From a virus, in the IMG/VR virus record IMGVR_UViG_3300030430_000378, positions 1-42,807 of that record: a DNA stretch of 42,807 nucleotides, one strand, 5' to 3'. The notes beneath the pieces were generated by a model that was not told the DNA's origin, ran no database searches, and saw only the letters and a list, made by a program, of their open reading frames with translations. Within the stretch, counting starts at the first letter, position 1. Each line of letters starts with the position of its first letter. Both the position numbers and the translations under genes were made by a program. This document shows, in pieces, positions 1 to 7,537 of this stretch.

Positions 1-399
1 GCCAGAACCAAGTTCTGCAATAACTGCAAAGACACGAACCTTACCATCGAAAGTTGCAGTATTAGCAATCAAGTCGATAGTATCGGCAACAGTATACAGC
101 TTTGCTGTGCCTGCTGCGTTATTGATTTCGTGGCCTGCTGCTGTGCCATCTAGAGCAGCAACGTACAAATCATCGTCAGTATCGTCACCTAAGTCAAGAA
201 CTGGAGAACCAGTTGATGCTACAGTGAGAACCTCCACACCTGCCATAAGAACAAGTGTGTTAGCCTTCATCTCAAATACTTCTACTGAGTCAGAAGTAGT
301 TAAGCTAGTTGAAGAGAAGTCCAGAACAACTTCGATGATTTGAGGCTTGATGCCCAGTGGGACACCAGCGACAGCACCAGTTACAGTATAAGTAGCCAT
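1..399 (-). CDS. Hypothetical virion protein downstream of capsid gene (partial)
   Basis: An open frame starts at the ATG at 399-397 and runs without a stop to the window edge, so at least 133 residues are present and the C-terminus is missing. A good ribosome site (GGGAG) lies just before the start, and the gene follows the major capsid gene by about 15 bases. The visible protein is rich in Thr, Val, Ala and Asp with alternating hydrophobic residues, suggesting a beta-rich fold, and has an Asp cluster (GDDTDDD) near residue 70. Position directly after the capsid gene fits a head decoration or head-completion protein, but I recognise no family, so the role is inferred from context only. Confidence 0.8.
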   Translation of the reverse strand, partial: MATYTVTGAVAGVPLGIKPQIIEVVLDFSSTSLTTSDSVEVFEMKANTLVLMAGVEVLTVASTGSPVLDLGDDTDDDLYVAALDGTAAGHEINNAAGTAKLYTVADTIDLIANTATFDGKVRVFAVIAELGSG

Positions 400-414
400 T
401 ACTAAGTCTCCCTA

Positions 415-1353
415 TTAGTCAGTCTTAACGACACCTTGAACGATAGCTTCTGGGCGAATGACCTTACGACCAAACACATGAAGTCCACGAACAATGTCGC
501 TAAAAGTTTCGGTTGAACGTACAACTTCAGTCTTCGCGATATGCGAAGCAGTTGCAGTTGAGGACATATGTCCAGCAAGAACTACAAAGTCGTTCGTAGT
601 ATCTTGTGAGTTAATAGTCACAACGTCAGTTCCTGAGTTGTTCAGGGCAGTAGACTTGTAACAGTTAAAGCCAGCAATATTGCCAGCCATTACAAGACCG
701 TTGCGGAGAGGCGTAGTGCCATCACCAGTTACCTGAACCTCTGCGAACTTAGCACCAGCTTTGAACGCATTTTCATAGAAAATCGGAGGTGCTACAAACC
801 AGCGGTTCTCTTCTGGAACAGTCTGGTCGTCAAGGATACGAGCCATAGTCATCAGCAAGTTTACAGCAGCATCTTCGTTACCACTACCAGTGATATCGAT
901 AGGTGCGCCAGCAGTACCAACAGAAGTGCCAGTATTGCCTGCACCGTCTGCCATTGCTTGCAGAATATTGGCATCATACTTACGCTTCAGCGAGTATGCA
1001 CCCGATGAAGTAGCAAGAGCCTCGAAGTTAACATGAGACTGACGCTCTTCAATATCGTCAATCTTAAACGCAAATGCGTTTGCTTGGTCAACAACCATAG
1101 TAATCTGGTCATCTGCCAAGTCCTGCGGGTTTACCACAGAACCACGGGCGTATGAGGATACAGTGATTGTTGGCTCTTTAATGATACGTACAGTATCGCC
1201 AAAGTTTTCAATTTCGCCAGCGTAGTCGGTATTCGTAATATCTTCTGCAACCGAAGCACGACGGAAGAACTTGAGAACTTTTTGGCTAAAAATTTCCGGG
1301 GTAAAGTTCCCGGAAGGCAGGTTATTATGACCTGATGCGCTATTAAAAGCCAT
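415..1353 (-). CDS. Major capsid protein
   Basis: A 312-residue protein directly after a scaffold-like gene and in the portal-scaffold-capsid order typical of podophages. The N-terminus (MAFNSASGHNNLPSG) is followed by a region about fibre-like loops and capsid strands: VLKFFRRASVAEDITN near residue 30, a GDTVRI turn near 55, and a VDQANAFAFKIDDIEE segment near 90, a pattern common in P22/HK97-fold major capsid proteins of marine phages. Length is normal for that group. The start has a strong ribosome site (AAGGAAGGG). The subunits would assemble the icosahedral shell around the scaffold. Identification is from pattern and position; no search was possible. Confidence 0.88.
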   Translation of the reverse strand: MAFNSASGHNNLPSGNFTPEIFSQKVLKFFRRASVAEDITNTDYAGEIENFGDTVRIIKEPTITVSSYARGSVVNPQDLADDQITMVVDQANAFAFKIDDIEERQSHVNFEALATSSGAYSLKRKYDANILQAMADGAGNTGTSVGTAGAPIDITGSGNEDAAVNLLMTMARILDDQTVPEENRWFVAPPIFYENAFKAGAKFAEVQVTGDGTTPLRNGLVMAGNIAGFNCYKSTALNNSGTDVVTINSQDTTNDFVVLAGHMSSTATASHIAKTEVVRSTETFSDIVRGLHVFGRKVIRPEAIVQGVVKTD

Positions 1354-1376
1354 TGTTCAATCCCTTCCTTTGAGGA

Positions 1377-2279
1377 TTAAGAGTTAAAGTCGATTCGCCC
1401 TTCAGCCCTTGCAGAGTCAATCTCGCTCTCTAGCTTTTCGAACTCCCAAGGTTTCATCTTGGCGATTTGCGAAGCCTTGAAGACCTTCTTACCCGCGTTG
1501 GGGTCAGTAGCTACTTCTTTAGTGGCAGGTGTAGTAACAGCTTCTGCTGCACCTTCCTGACGCTTAGACTTCTTTGGTTTATTAAGACCAACATCGGCCT
1601 TATAAAGGTCCACAACACGAGCTGCCCATCTTGCATCGGTATTGTTTTTGTAAATACCATCTGAAAGAGTTTGTGGCTGCTCTTCGAGCCAACCCAAGAA
1701 CTGGTCTGTGGTCTTGAGTTCATCAAAGTCTGGGTGTAACCGTAAGAGTTCCTCGTAGGCTTTCTCTTTTTCTAGGTTCTTTTCCCGTTCTTTAATTGTG
1801 CCAATCTCGTCACGGAGTTTCGATACTTGCGACTCTGTTTGCATAGAAGCAACAGTTTGAACCACTTCGAATACATCAGGGTAACGTTCTTTGAACTCGT
1901 TTAGTTCTTCTTGAGTTCGCGGTGGTGTAACACCCCTTGGCATTTCAACAGCGCGGCTATTCATAGTATCTCGAAGACTCGCGATTTCTTCTTTGAACTC
2001 TGTTACCTTGCTATCGTAGTGTTTCTTTAGGTCGTCGTATCTTTTCTTGTAATCGTGTTCCGCTTCCTTTGTTTCCTTTTGCGGAACGAAACTATCACTT
2101 TCCTGAGTAGCCGCTTCTTGTTCAACGGGGTCAGTTGTTTCTTCGGATGCTTCTACTTGTTCGTCTTCTTCATCCTTGTAAACTTCGTCGCGATACTTTC
2201 CACGATACAGTTCTTTGTTGTTAGTAACTCCGAAAGAGTCGTTTGGTTTATTGGCTCTGTGGCCTTTTGCTTTTGCCAT
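1377..2279 (-). CDS. Capsid scaffolding protein
   Basis: A 300-residue, highly charged protein lying immediately upstream of the major capsid gene. The N-terminal third is acidic (runs such as EEDEQVEASEETTDP); residues about 75-110 and 150-180 are heptad-like Lys/Glu-rich segments likely to form coiled coils (KKRYDDLKKHYDSKVTEF; LRDEIGTIKEREKNLEKE). The C-terminal 60 residues carry a basic/acidic helix (SQIAKMKPWEFEKLESEID) that would suit capsid binding, as C-terminal helices do in known scaffolds. Low complexity, helical charge pattern and position support scaffold. A ribosome site (GAGG) is 7-8 bases before ATG. Confidence 0.82.
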   Translation of the reverse strand: MAKAKGHRANKPNDSFGVTNNKELYRGKYRDEVYKDEEDEQVEASEETTDPVEQEAATQESDSFVPQKETKEAEHDYKKRYDDLKKHYDSKVTEFKEEIASLRDTMNSRAVEMPRGVTPPRTQEELNEFKERYPDVFEVVQTVASMQTESQVSKLRDEIGTIKEREKNLEKEKAYEELLRLHPDFDELKTTDQFLGWLEEQPQTLSDGIYKNNTDARWAARVVDLYKADVGLNKPKKSKRQEGAAEAVTTPATKEVATDPNAGKKVFKASQIAKMKPWEFEKLESEIDSARAEGRIDFNS

Positions 2280-2300
2280 TTGGTTTACCTCATGATGCGG

Positions 2301-2361
2301 GGCTACTTGGCTTGTAGGTAGCCGCTTCGGTTACGTCAGGGCCGCTGTGCGGGTAGCTGAC
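2301..2361 (-). promoter_or_regulatory. Paired RNA hairpins between virion gene and scaffold gene
   Basis: The 81-base gap upstream of the scaffold gene contains two inverted repeats. One pairs 2301-2306 (GGCTAC) with 2318-2323 (GTAGCC). The other is a two-part stem: 2335-2339 (GTCAG) with 2357-2361 (CTGAC), enclosing CCGC-TGT-GCGG at 2342-2352, and it ends on the stop codon of the 936-residue gene. Neither is followed by a U-run, so they do not look like intrinsic terminators. They could be RNA processing or stabilising elements that raise scaffold and capsid expression over the upstream genes; this role is inference. Confidence 0.4.
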
Positions 2362-5171
2362 TAATTCTGTCTAGCCTCATCAAGAACTTTCTCTTCTTGG
2401 CGTTCGGGTGTCGCCTCTTGAGGTCTATCAGCTATTCTTTTTTCATACGCCTTAGTAACGGCGTTTTCCATAAGTAATTGATTTGTTCGCGTAGCTAATT
2501 CTTTTAATTGTTCGCGTGATAATTCTGGGTCTAATAAAAACTGCATACGACGTTTAGGATTTTTAGGACTATTATCTATGACACCTGCACTTTTAATAAA
2601 GTTGCTTTGTTGGTCATCAGTCATAAAATTAAAGTTTCTTTTTATAAGAGCTGTTAAGCCAGACTCATCTAAACCCCCCCTGTTTACCAAAGCCTGTCCG
2701 GTTACAGAGTAAATATATGCGTGTTGTGATGTTGTTCCTGTACGGCGTTTTTCTTTGTTTTGCCTTGTTTGAGAAGTTCCTAGCTCACTACCAGCTTTTA
2801 AAAATGCTTCCAACTCTGATAGTTGGCCTTTTAAAATAGCTTCAAATTCAGCATCGTTCTCTAATCTCTGTGCGCCTCTGTGCATTAACTCGTGAGCAAA
2901 TACGTGACTTTGTGCGCGAGGTGTTGCAAAACCTTCTGTCAGCTTAGATGTAGCCCCAACATAAACTTTATCTGAATACGGTTGATACATACCCCCAGCA
3001 CCGTAAGATTTTAATATAAAATCCTCTTCTGTTTCTGTCTGATTAGATAAATTAATATCTCTTAAACCAGCGCGAAGAAGATTATTCCAATCGTATTGGT
3101 TTAAAAGGTCGAACCCTGCTTCCATGTCCCCAAAGGCTATGTTAGCTCTATCTACGTTTCTTTGAGTCTTTCTAGCTTGTCTTTCTGCAGCTAATTCTTT
3201 ATTGAGACTGTCTGTGTCCCCAAAAATATCTTCAACATTTAATTCTAAATCTGCTTGCATACTATCATGAGCATGTACTTCACCACCAACATGATATCCT
3301 GCACTTAGAAACCCACCCTGCGCTGCTTCTTGCAGACGCTCTTTGGTTTCTGGCTTACCACGATTATTAATTTTGTTGAGTCTGTCGTAGCCGATGATTT
3401 TAGCGAGGTACGGTGCAACCGTTACTTCACCACGAGAGATGGCTACATCTATTAGTTTAGTAGAGTTTTCTGGATTGTCAATAGTAATACCGCGTCTAAC
3501 TGCTTCTTTTTGTGCATCGTTCAGCATTTTCTTGATGTCTTGCTCTCCCGCGAACTCTACTGCGGCAGCGTTAATAACGAACGCACCTTCTGGCAGTTGT
3601 GTTTCTACGTTATCTGCAACAGTCTGTTCTTCGGGTACTTGGCTAGGCGGACGGTCAACAAAGCCAGACCCCATCCCTGCAGCCATCGCACCGCCTGCTG
3701 CCATGCCGACTGTTCCACCTTGAGCCATGTATGCGTCATCGTCATCTACATCAAAACTGTAATCACCAAAGCTACTACTAGTACCAAACGCAGACTCTGC
3801 ACTACCTGTTGAGAAACTAGGTCCACCCTCATCGCTAGAGTCACTATAAAAGTCTCCAGCTAAACGCTGCTGTCCAGCTTCAATATTACGTTGTCTTTGT
3901 TTTTCAGCCTCCGCAGCCTGACGTTGCCTATCAGCTTCCGCAGCCTTTGCTGCATCTATGTTTCCTTTAACAGTACCCTTACCAGCACGAGCGTCCATAA
4001 TAGCTTGTTTTGCAACATCAGGAGTTACACCGTACTGGTCTGCTAGTTTGTTAATTCCACTTTCAGGACCAGCCGCGCTGGTAGTTTGATAGCGTGTGCT
4101 ATAGTATCTACCATTTGGAGTGTAGTACCCATCCTTACCAGCAAAAGCACCTCCGATGTCTTCTACCTTTACATTTTTATCTCGACCGAAGAAGTCTTTT
4201 CCTTTCTTTTGGTCAAAACTATAGGTATCTACAATGTAACCTTCGTTAAAAGCCTCTATGTTTTTAGCTTGTTCAAAAGTTAATCCCCCCATATCAAAAT
4301 AAGTCTTAGCTCCTCTAGCTCGAAGTAATTTCCTACCTCCACCTAGCTTTGCAGAGTAACCTCTGTCGCCTATAGTACCGGAACTATGAGCAGATTTAAT
4401 ATCATTCATAATATCAAATGCACGAGACATTCTAGCATCATACAACACACTTAAAGGACCGGATGGTCGACGCGAAGGGTCTCCAAACTCGTCTAGCTGG
4501 TCTGTGCCACCAATAACGCTGCCTATTACACTTCCGGGGAGACCGCCAAGACTACTGAAAAGACCCGCAAGAGCCTTTGGTGCGCCTTTTTGAATACGTT
4601 CTTTTATTCCTGCAAGACCTTCTTCACGCAACTCAGCAAACTCTCCAGAAAGAGTCTGCGGCGCATCTTTAACAGCCTGTACACCTTCCCTAGCTTCCTG
4701 ACCAAGCGCACTAAAATCTATACCCTTAAAATCACCCTTCATTAAAGGTTCGTAAATTTTTTCGACAAGATTTACTCGGTCCATCTTTCCTGACTTTTCA
4801 AGATAATCAGAATACGAACTAAACTCTGAAGCACCAGTTTCTTGATAGCCAAATTTAGGTTGGAACCCATCCTTTTTTGCATCGAAATTATACGTGTTGG
4901 TATCGCCTATAATTCCTATCAAGTCTGTCTCAGGGCCACTAGCCTCATCTTTTGTAACATCGATATCTTGACCAACCTCTGGTGCGCTAGTTTCGATGCC
5001 AGACTCTTCTGCTAGGTCAGGAAGACCCAAGAACTCTCTTTGAAAATTAACATTACGAGACGCATATTCATCAGCCGTAAGAGCTTTCTGGCCTGTATAC
5101 TCAAACCCACCAGTATCGGTAGGGTCGAAGCCCAAGCGTGGTCCCGTCCCAATGTCAATTCTATCAGCCAT
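2361..5171 (-). CDS. Large virion protein with HExxH metallopeptidase-like motif
   Basis: A 936-residue protein between portal and scaffold genes. Residues 1-400 are soluble and Gly/Ser-rich with a hydrophobic glycine-rich patch near 200-225. Residues about 410-440 form an Ala/Gln/Arg coiled coil (AAKAAEADRQRQAAEAEKQR). A segment near 530-560 (LPEGAFVINAAAVEFAG) resembles a motif recurring in marine phage virion proteins. At residues 760-764 is HELMH in the context HVFAHELMHRGAQRLE, an HExxH zinc-protease signature, with Glu residues about 10-20 positions downstream that could be a third ligand. The start overlaps the previous small gene by 8 bases. It may be an ejected internal protein or a head-maturation protease; which is unknown. 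The coding call is firm, function tentative. Confidence 0.85.
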   Translation of the reverse strand: MADRIDIGTGPRLGFDPTDTGGFEYTGQKALTADEYASRNVNFQREFLGLPDLAEESGIETSAPEVGQDIDVTKDEASGPETDLIGIIGDTNTYNFDAKKDGFQPKFGYQETGASEFSSYSDYLEKSGKMDRVNLVEKIYEPLMKGDFKGIDFSALGQEAREGVQAVKDAPQTLSGEFAELREEGLAGIKERIQKGAPKALAGLFSSLGGLPGSVIGSVIGGTDQLDEFGDPSRRPSGPLSVLYDARMSRAFDIMNDIKSAHSSGTIGDRGYSAKLGGGRKLLRARGAKTYFDMGGLTFEQAKNIEAFNEGYIVDTYSFDQKKGKDFFGRDKNVKVEDIGGAFAGKDGYYTPNGRYYSTRYQTTSAAGPESGINKLADQYGVTPDVAKQAIMDARAGKGTVKGNIDAAKAAEADRQRQAAEAEKQRQRNIEAGQQRLAGDFYSDSSDEGGPSFSTGSAESAFGTSSSFGDYSFDVDDDDAYMAQGGTVGMAAGGAMAAGMGSGFVDRPPSQVPEEQTVADNVETQLPEGAFVINAAAVEFAGEQDIKKMLNDAQKEAVRRGITIDNPENSTKLIDVAISRGEVTVAPYLAKIIGYDRLNKINNRGKPETKERLQEAAQGGFLSAGYHVGGEVHAHDSMQADLELNVEDIFGDTDSLNKELAAERQARKTQRNVDRANIAFGDMEAGFDLLNQYDWNNLLRAGLRDINLSNQTETEEDFILKSYGAGGMYQPYSDKVYVGATSKLTEGFATPRAQSHVFAHELMHRGAQRLENDAEFEAILKGQLSELEAFLKAGSELGTSQTRQNKEKRRTGTTSQHAYIYSVTGQALVNRGGLDESGLTALIKRNFNFMTDDQQSNFIKSAGVIDNSPKNPKRRMQFLLDPELSREQLKELATRTNQLLMENAVTKAYEKRIADRPQEATPERQEEKVLDEARQN

Positions 5172-5385
5172 TTTTAACTATTGCCTCGTAATTACTCTTC
5201 AACTTGAGGAGCATTTCCACTAAAGCCAGCTTCCCCTGCACTTGGCGCAGTTCCGACTCCGATTGTGCCGTTACCACGGCCCGAATCATCGACTCCCGGA
5301 CTTCCTGCAGGTACTCCTCCATCAGGGGCCATTCCTTGTTGTTCACCAGCGGGGCCAGCTTCTGCGCTTGCTGCTTGTTGAGCAT
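5164..5385 (-). CDS. Small helical protein overprinted on the portal gene 3' end
   Basis: A 73-residue frame whose first 194 bases lie inside the end of the portal gene in another frame. The product is a coherent amphipathic helical protein (KEWPLMEEYLQEVRESM; ELRQVQGKLALVEMLLKL) resembling short conserved proteins I have seen beside portal genes in other phages. In the same bases the portal encodes a low-complexity Gly/Pro/Ser tail, so this frame, not the portal tail, carries the structured sequence. Its stop overlaps the start of the next gene by 8 bases (ATGGCTGA), consistent with translational coupling. The ribosome site is weak. Role unknown, possibly a portal or packaging partner. Confidence 0.68.
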   Translation of the reverse strand: MLNKQQAQKLAPLVNNKEWPLMEEYLQEVRESMIRAVVTAQSESELRQVQGKLALVEMLLKLKSNYEAIVKNG

Positions 5386-7309
5386 TTGCCATCATCCCTT
5401 GTAACATTTTCGCGTAGAGTTGTGCTTCGTTGGCATCATTCACCAGACTATCGGGGTCGATGTCTTGTGATATTGCCAACTCCCTCATCAGGTTTGGTAT
5501 CTTAACGAACGGAGCCAGCATCGGGTTCGATACTGTCTGCAATAAGGTTGTTAAACGCTGACTGCGAACTTCTTTTTGCATGACAGCCGCCACACCCCTT
5601 GGTTTTATTTCTAAATCGCCTATTATGTCCGGGGCATCGTCGTTAAATTGCATGTTCCATTGGAAATACGCTTCTCCTAATGGCTTTAGCAACATGTCAT
5701 CTATGTTCTTCACAACTGTCTTCATAGACAGCCCTGCAGACCCCATTAACATAGATAAACCTGCTGCGGTGCGTCCTGTGCCAGTAACGCCTGTCTGACC
5801 GTGCATAATCGACGGGATACCTGTTTCCTCATCAGCCAACTGTCGACTAATCTGATACATCTGAAGATTCTCACCAGCAGTGTTAGGAAACTTCAGGCCG
5901 TTGATTGCTGTGCCAGTAACACCTGACTGACGACGGAATATTTTGCCGGGGAAGATGTCCATGTTCTGACCCGGAACGAGGCTTGCCTCATCCACGTCAA
6001 ACACAAGGTTACCTGCCAACGCAAGATTATCGATTGCCATCCGAACGTGACCGTTCATCAACTTCTGTGCATCTTCCATATTCTCAGCAACACCAACACC
6101 CCACAACTGGTATGGGTTGACTTCATATGGGAAAACCTGATAAGGAATACGGGCTGGAGTGAAGGGGTTTAAGACACAGCGCAGAATCATGTTTCCACAA
6201 ACCCAGACGTTAACCTGAAGTTCGTCAAACTCTGACATCATGTCTGCTTCTTCGAAACCTGCTTCTTTTGCAAGTTTAGAATCTAAAACACCCCAATACT
6301 CTAAAACCTCATAGCGACTTTCAGAAACATAAGGCTCAGTCTCATCCTCACGAATAGTGTCTTCATAATACTTGTCCTCGTAATTAGGACCTTTTGCTAA
6401 ACACTCTTCGATAGCTTCCGCAATAAAATGTGGGCGTTTAATTAATCCTCGAAGTTGTTGACGATTCATTCTGTGACGCTCTATAACGTACTCACAGTCA
6501 TTTATGCTTGTAGCTGATGGGTCAGGGTGAAAGTCCCATGAAGACACCATCTCAATTCTAGGTACAACCTTTTCGTACGGCTGGTATTCTCGTTCGCCGT
6601 CCTCGTTGCGGCCCCACTGGTGGACACGCTTGTAAAAATTAAAAGGTCCCTTGACAATACCTGTGCCAAGAAGGGACGCTTCAAAAATAGCATTACGAAA
6701 TACGTTTACTGCGTTGGTATCAAGAAGCTGGTCATGGATAACCTTTTCCATGTTCATCGCTGCAATTTGTGCTGGACTAATTTGTGGTTCGCCCATCTTT
6801 GCAGGTCCTTCAGCAAGAGGCAACTGCCCGTACTCGCCCTGAAGACCGCCAAGGAAGTTCTTAGCTGGTTCTGCACCTAATGCCCCCGGCAACATCTCCC
6901 GTCCGTCACCAGCAAAACCATAAGGGTCTTGCATCTGGTCGAGAGGTGTCTCCATATGAGCAAACTCCGCAATCCCTTCTGGGACCGGAGTGTGTTGCAC
7001 AACCAACGGAAACTTCTTGTTGGCAAAAAGAATATCTACAATCTGACCATACGCTGCCAGAACTTTTGTCTTGGTAATCCTGACGAATACCTTAGACCGT
7101 TCTGAGTCACGGTAAGCTGTTGTAGAATCATATATGCCTCGAAAATTCTTGTAAGCCTGTAACCAACGTTGTTCATAAATGTAACGTCCGTTTTCTGCTT
7201 CTTCAAATTTTTCTTTTACATAGCCGTACAAACCCGGAAAAGAATCTTCAGGGTTGACTATAGGGACAGCAGTATCATCTTCAGGTTGAAGGAAATTATC
7301 TTCTGACAT
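5192..7309 (-). CDS. Portal (head-tail connector) protein
   Basis: A 705-residue protein in the terminase-portal-scaffold-capsid order. Supporting segments include an N-terminal helix-rich region (RYIYEQRWLQAYKNFRGIY), the central SWDFHPDPSA motif and following IERHRMNRQQL, and a YQVFPYEVNPYQLWGVGVAE stretch, all of the kind found in podophage portals of about 700 residues; a later region (GTGRTAAGLSMLMGSAG) precedes the crown helices. It forms the dodecameric ring at the packaging vertex and docks the terminase. The last roughly 65 residues are a Gly/Pro/Ser-rich disordered tail that shares DNA with the 73-residue gene. The start lies 3 bases after the preceding stop and lacks a clear ribosome site, suggesting coupling. 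Confidence 0.88.
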   Translation of the reverse strand: MSEDNFLQPEDDTAVPIVNPEDSFPGLYGYVKEKFEEAENGRYIYEQRWLQAYKNFRGIYDSTTAYRDSERSKVFVRITKTKVLAAYGQIVDILFANKKFPLVVQHTPVPEGIAEFAHMETPLDQMQDPYGFAGDGREMLPGALGAEPAKNFLGGLQGEYGQLPLAEGPAKMGEPQISPAQIAAMNMEKVIHDQLLDTNAVNVFRNAIFEASLLGTGIVKGPFNFYKRVHQWGRNEDGEREYQPYEKVVPRIEMVSSWDFHPDPSATSINDCEYVIERHRMNRQQLRGLIKRPHFIAEAIEECLAKGPNYEDKYYEDTIREDETEPYVSESRYEVLEYWGVLDSKLAKEAGFEEADMMSEFDELQVNVWVCGNMILRCVLNPFTPARIPYQVFPYEVNPYQLWGVGVAENMEDAQKLMNGHVRMAIDNLALAGNLVFDVDEASLVPGQNMDIFPGKIFRRQSGVTGTAINGLKFPNTAGENLQMYQISRQLADEETGIPSIMHGQTGVTGTGRTAAGLSMLMGSAGLSMKTVVKNIDDMLLKPLGEAYFQWNMQFNDDAPDIIGDLEIKPRGVAAVMQKEVRSQRLTTLLQTVSNPMLAPFVKIPNLMRELAISQDIDPDSLVNDANEAQLYAKMLQGMMANAQQAASAEAGPAGEQQGMAPDGGVPAGSPGVDDSGRGNGTIGVGTAPSAGEAGFSGNAPQVEE

Positions 7310-7312
7310 ATC

Positions 7313-7525
7313 TTAGTAATCGCGTTCTTCAGCCATTTTCATTACGGCAGGGTCTATCGCACCCTTAGTTGCAACTTTTGGCATGTCCTCAGTTAAAGCA
7401 CCTTGAGCAGTCTTGGTGTCAAACTCTAAACCTTCACGGTAAAGCTGGTCTGCACCCATCTGGTCATCCACGGATGTTTTGTCTGAGTTCATGATGTAAG
7501 ATGCACCGAAATTTAAATTCGACAT
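7313..7525 (-). CDS. Small hypothetical protein before portal
   Basis: A 70-residue protein of unknown function between the recombinase-like gene and the portal. The ATG at 7525 is chosen because GGGAG stands six bases before it; an ATG two codons upstream would have no spacing. The sequence is polar, with a predicted short helix at the C-terminus (PAVMKMAEERDY), and shows no cysteine cluster or membrane segment. Close spacing on both sides (12 and 3 bases) puts it in the head operon. Confidence 0.7.
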   Translation of the reverse strand: MSNLNFGASYIMNSDKTSVDDQMGADQLYREGLEFDTKTAQGALTEDMPKVATKGAIDPAVMKMAEERDY

Positions 7526-7537
7526 TTTCATCTCCCG

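Noticed and set aside
2055-2321. Long antisense frames over head and tail genes
   Set aside because: They lie opposite well-supported genes, lack ribosome sites and have non-protein-like composition; they are shadows of the real frames.
4086-4283. Antisense hydrophobic frame that looks membrane-like
   Set aside because: Hydrophobic shadow frames arise opposite polar helical codons; there is no ribosome site or conserved feature.
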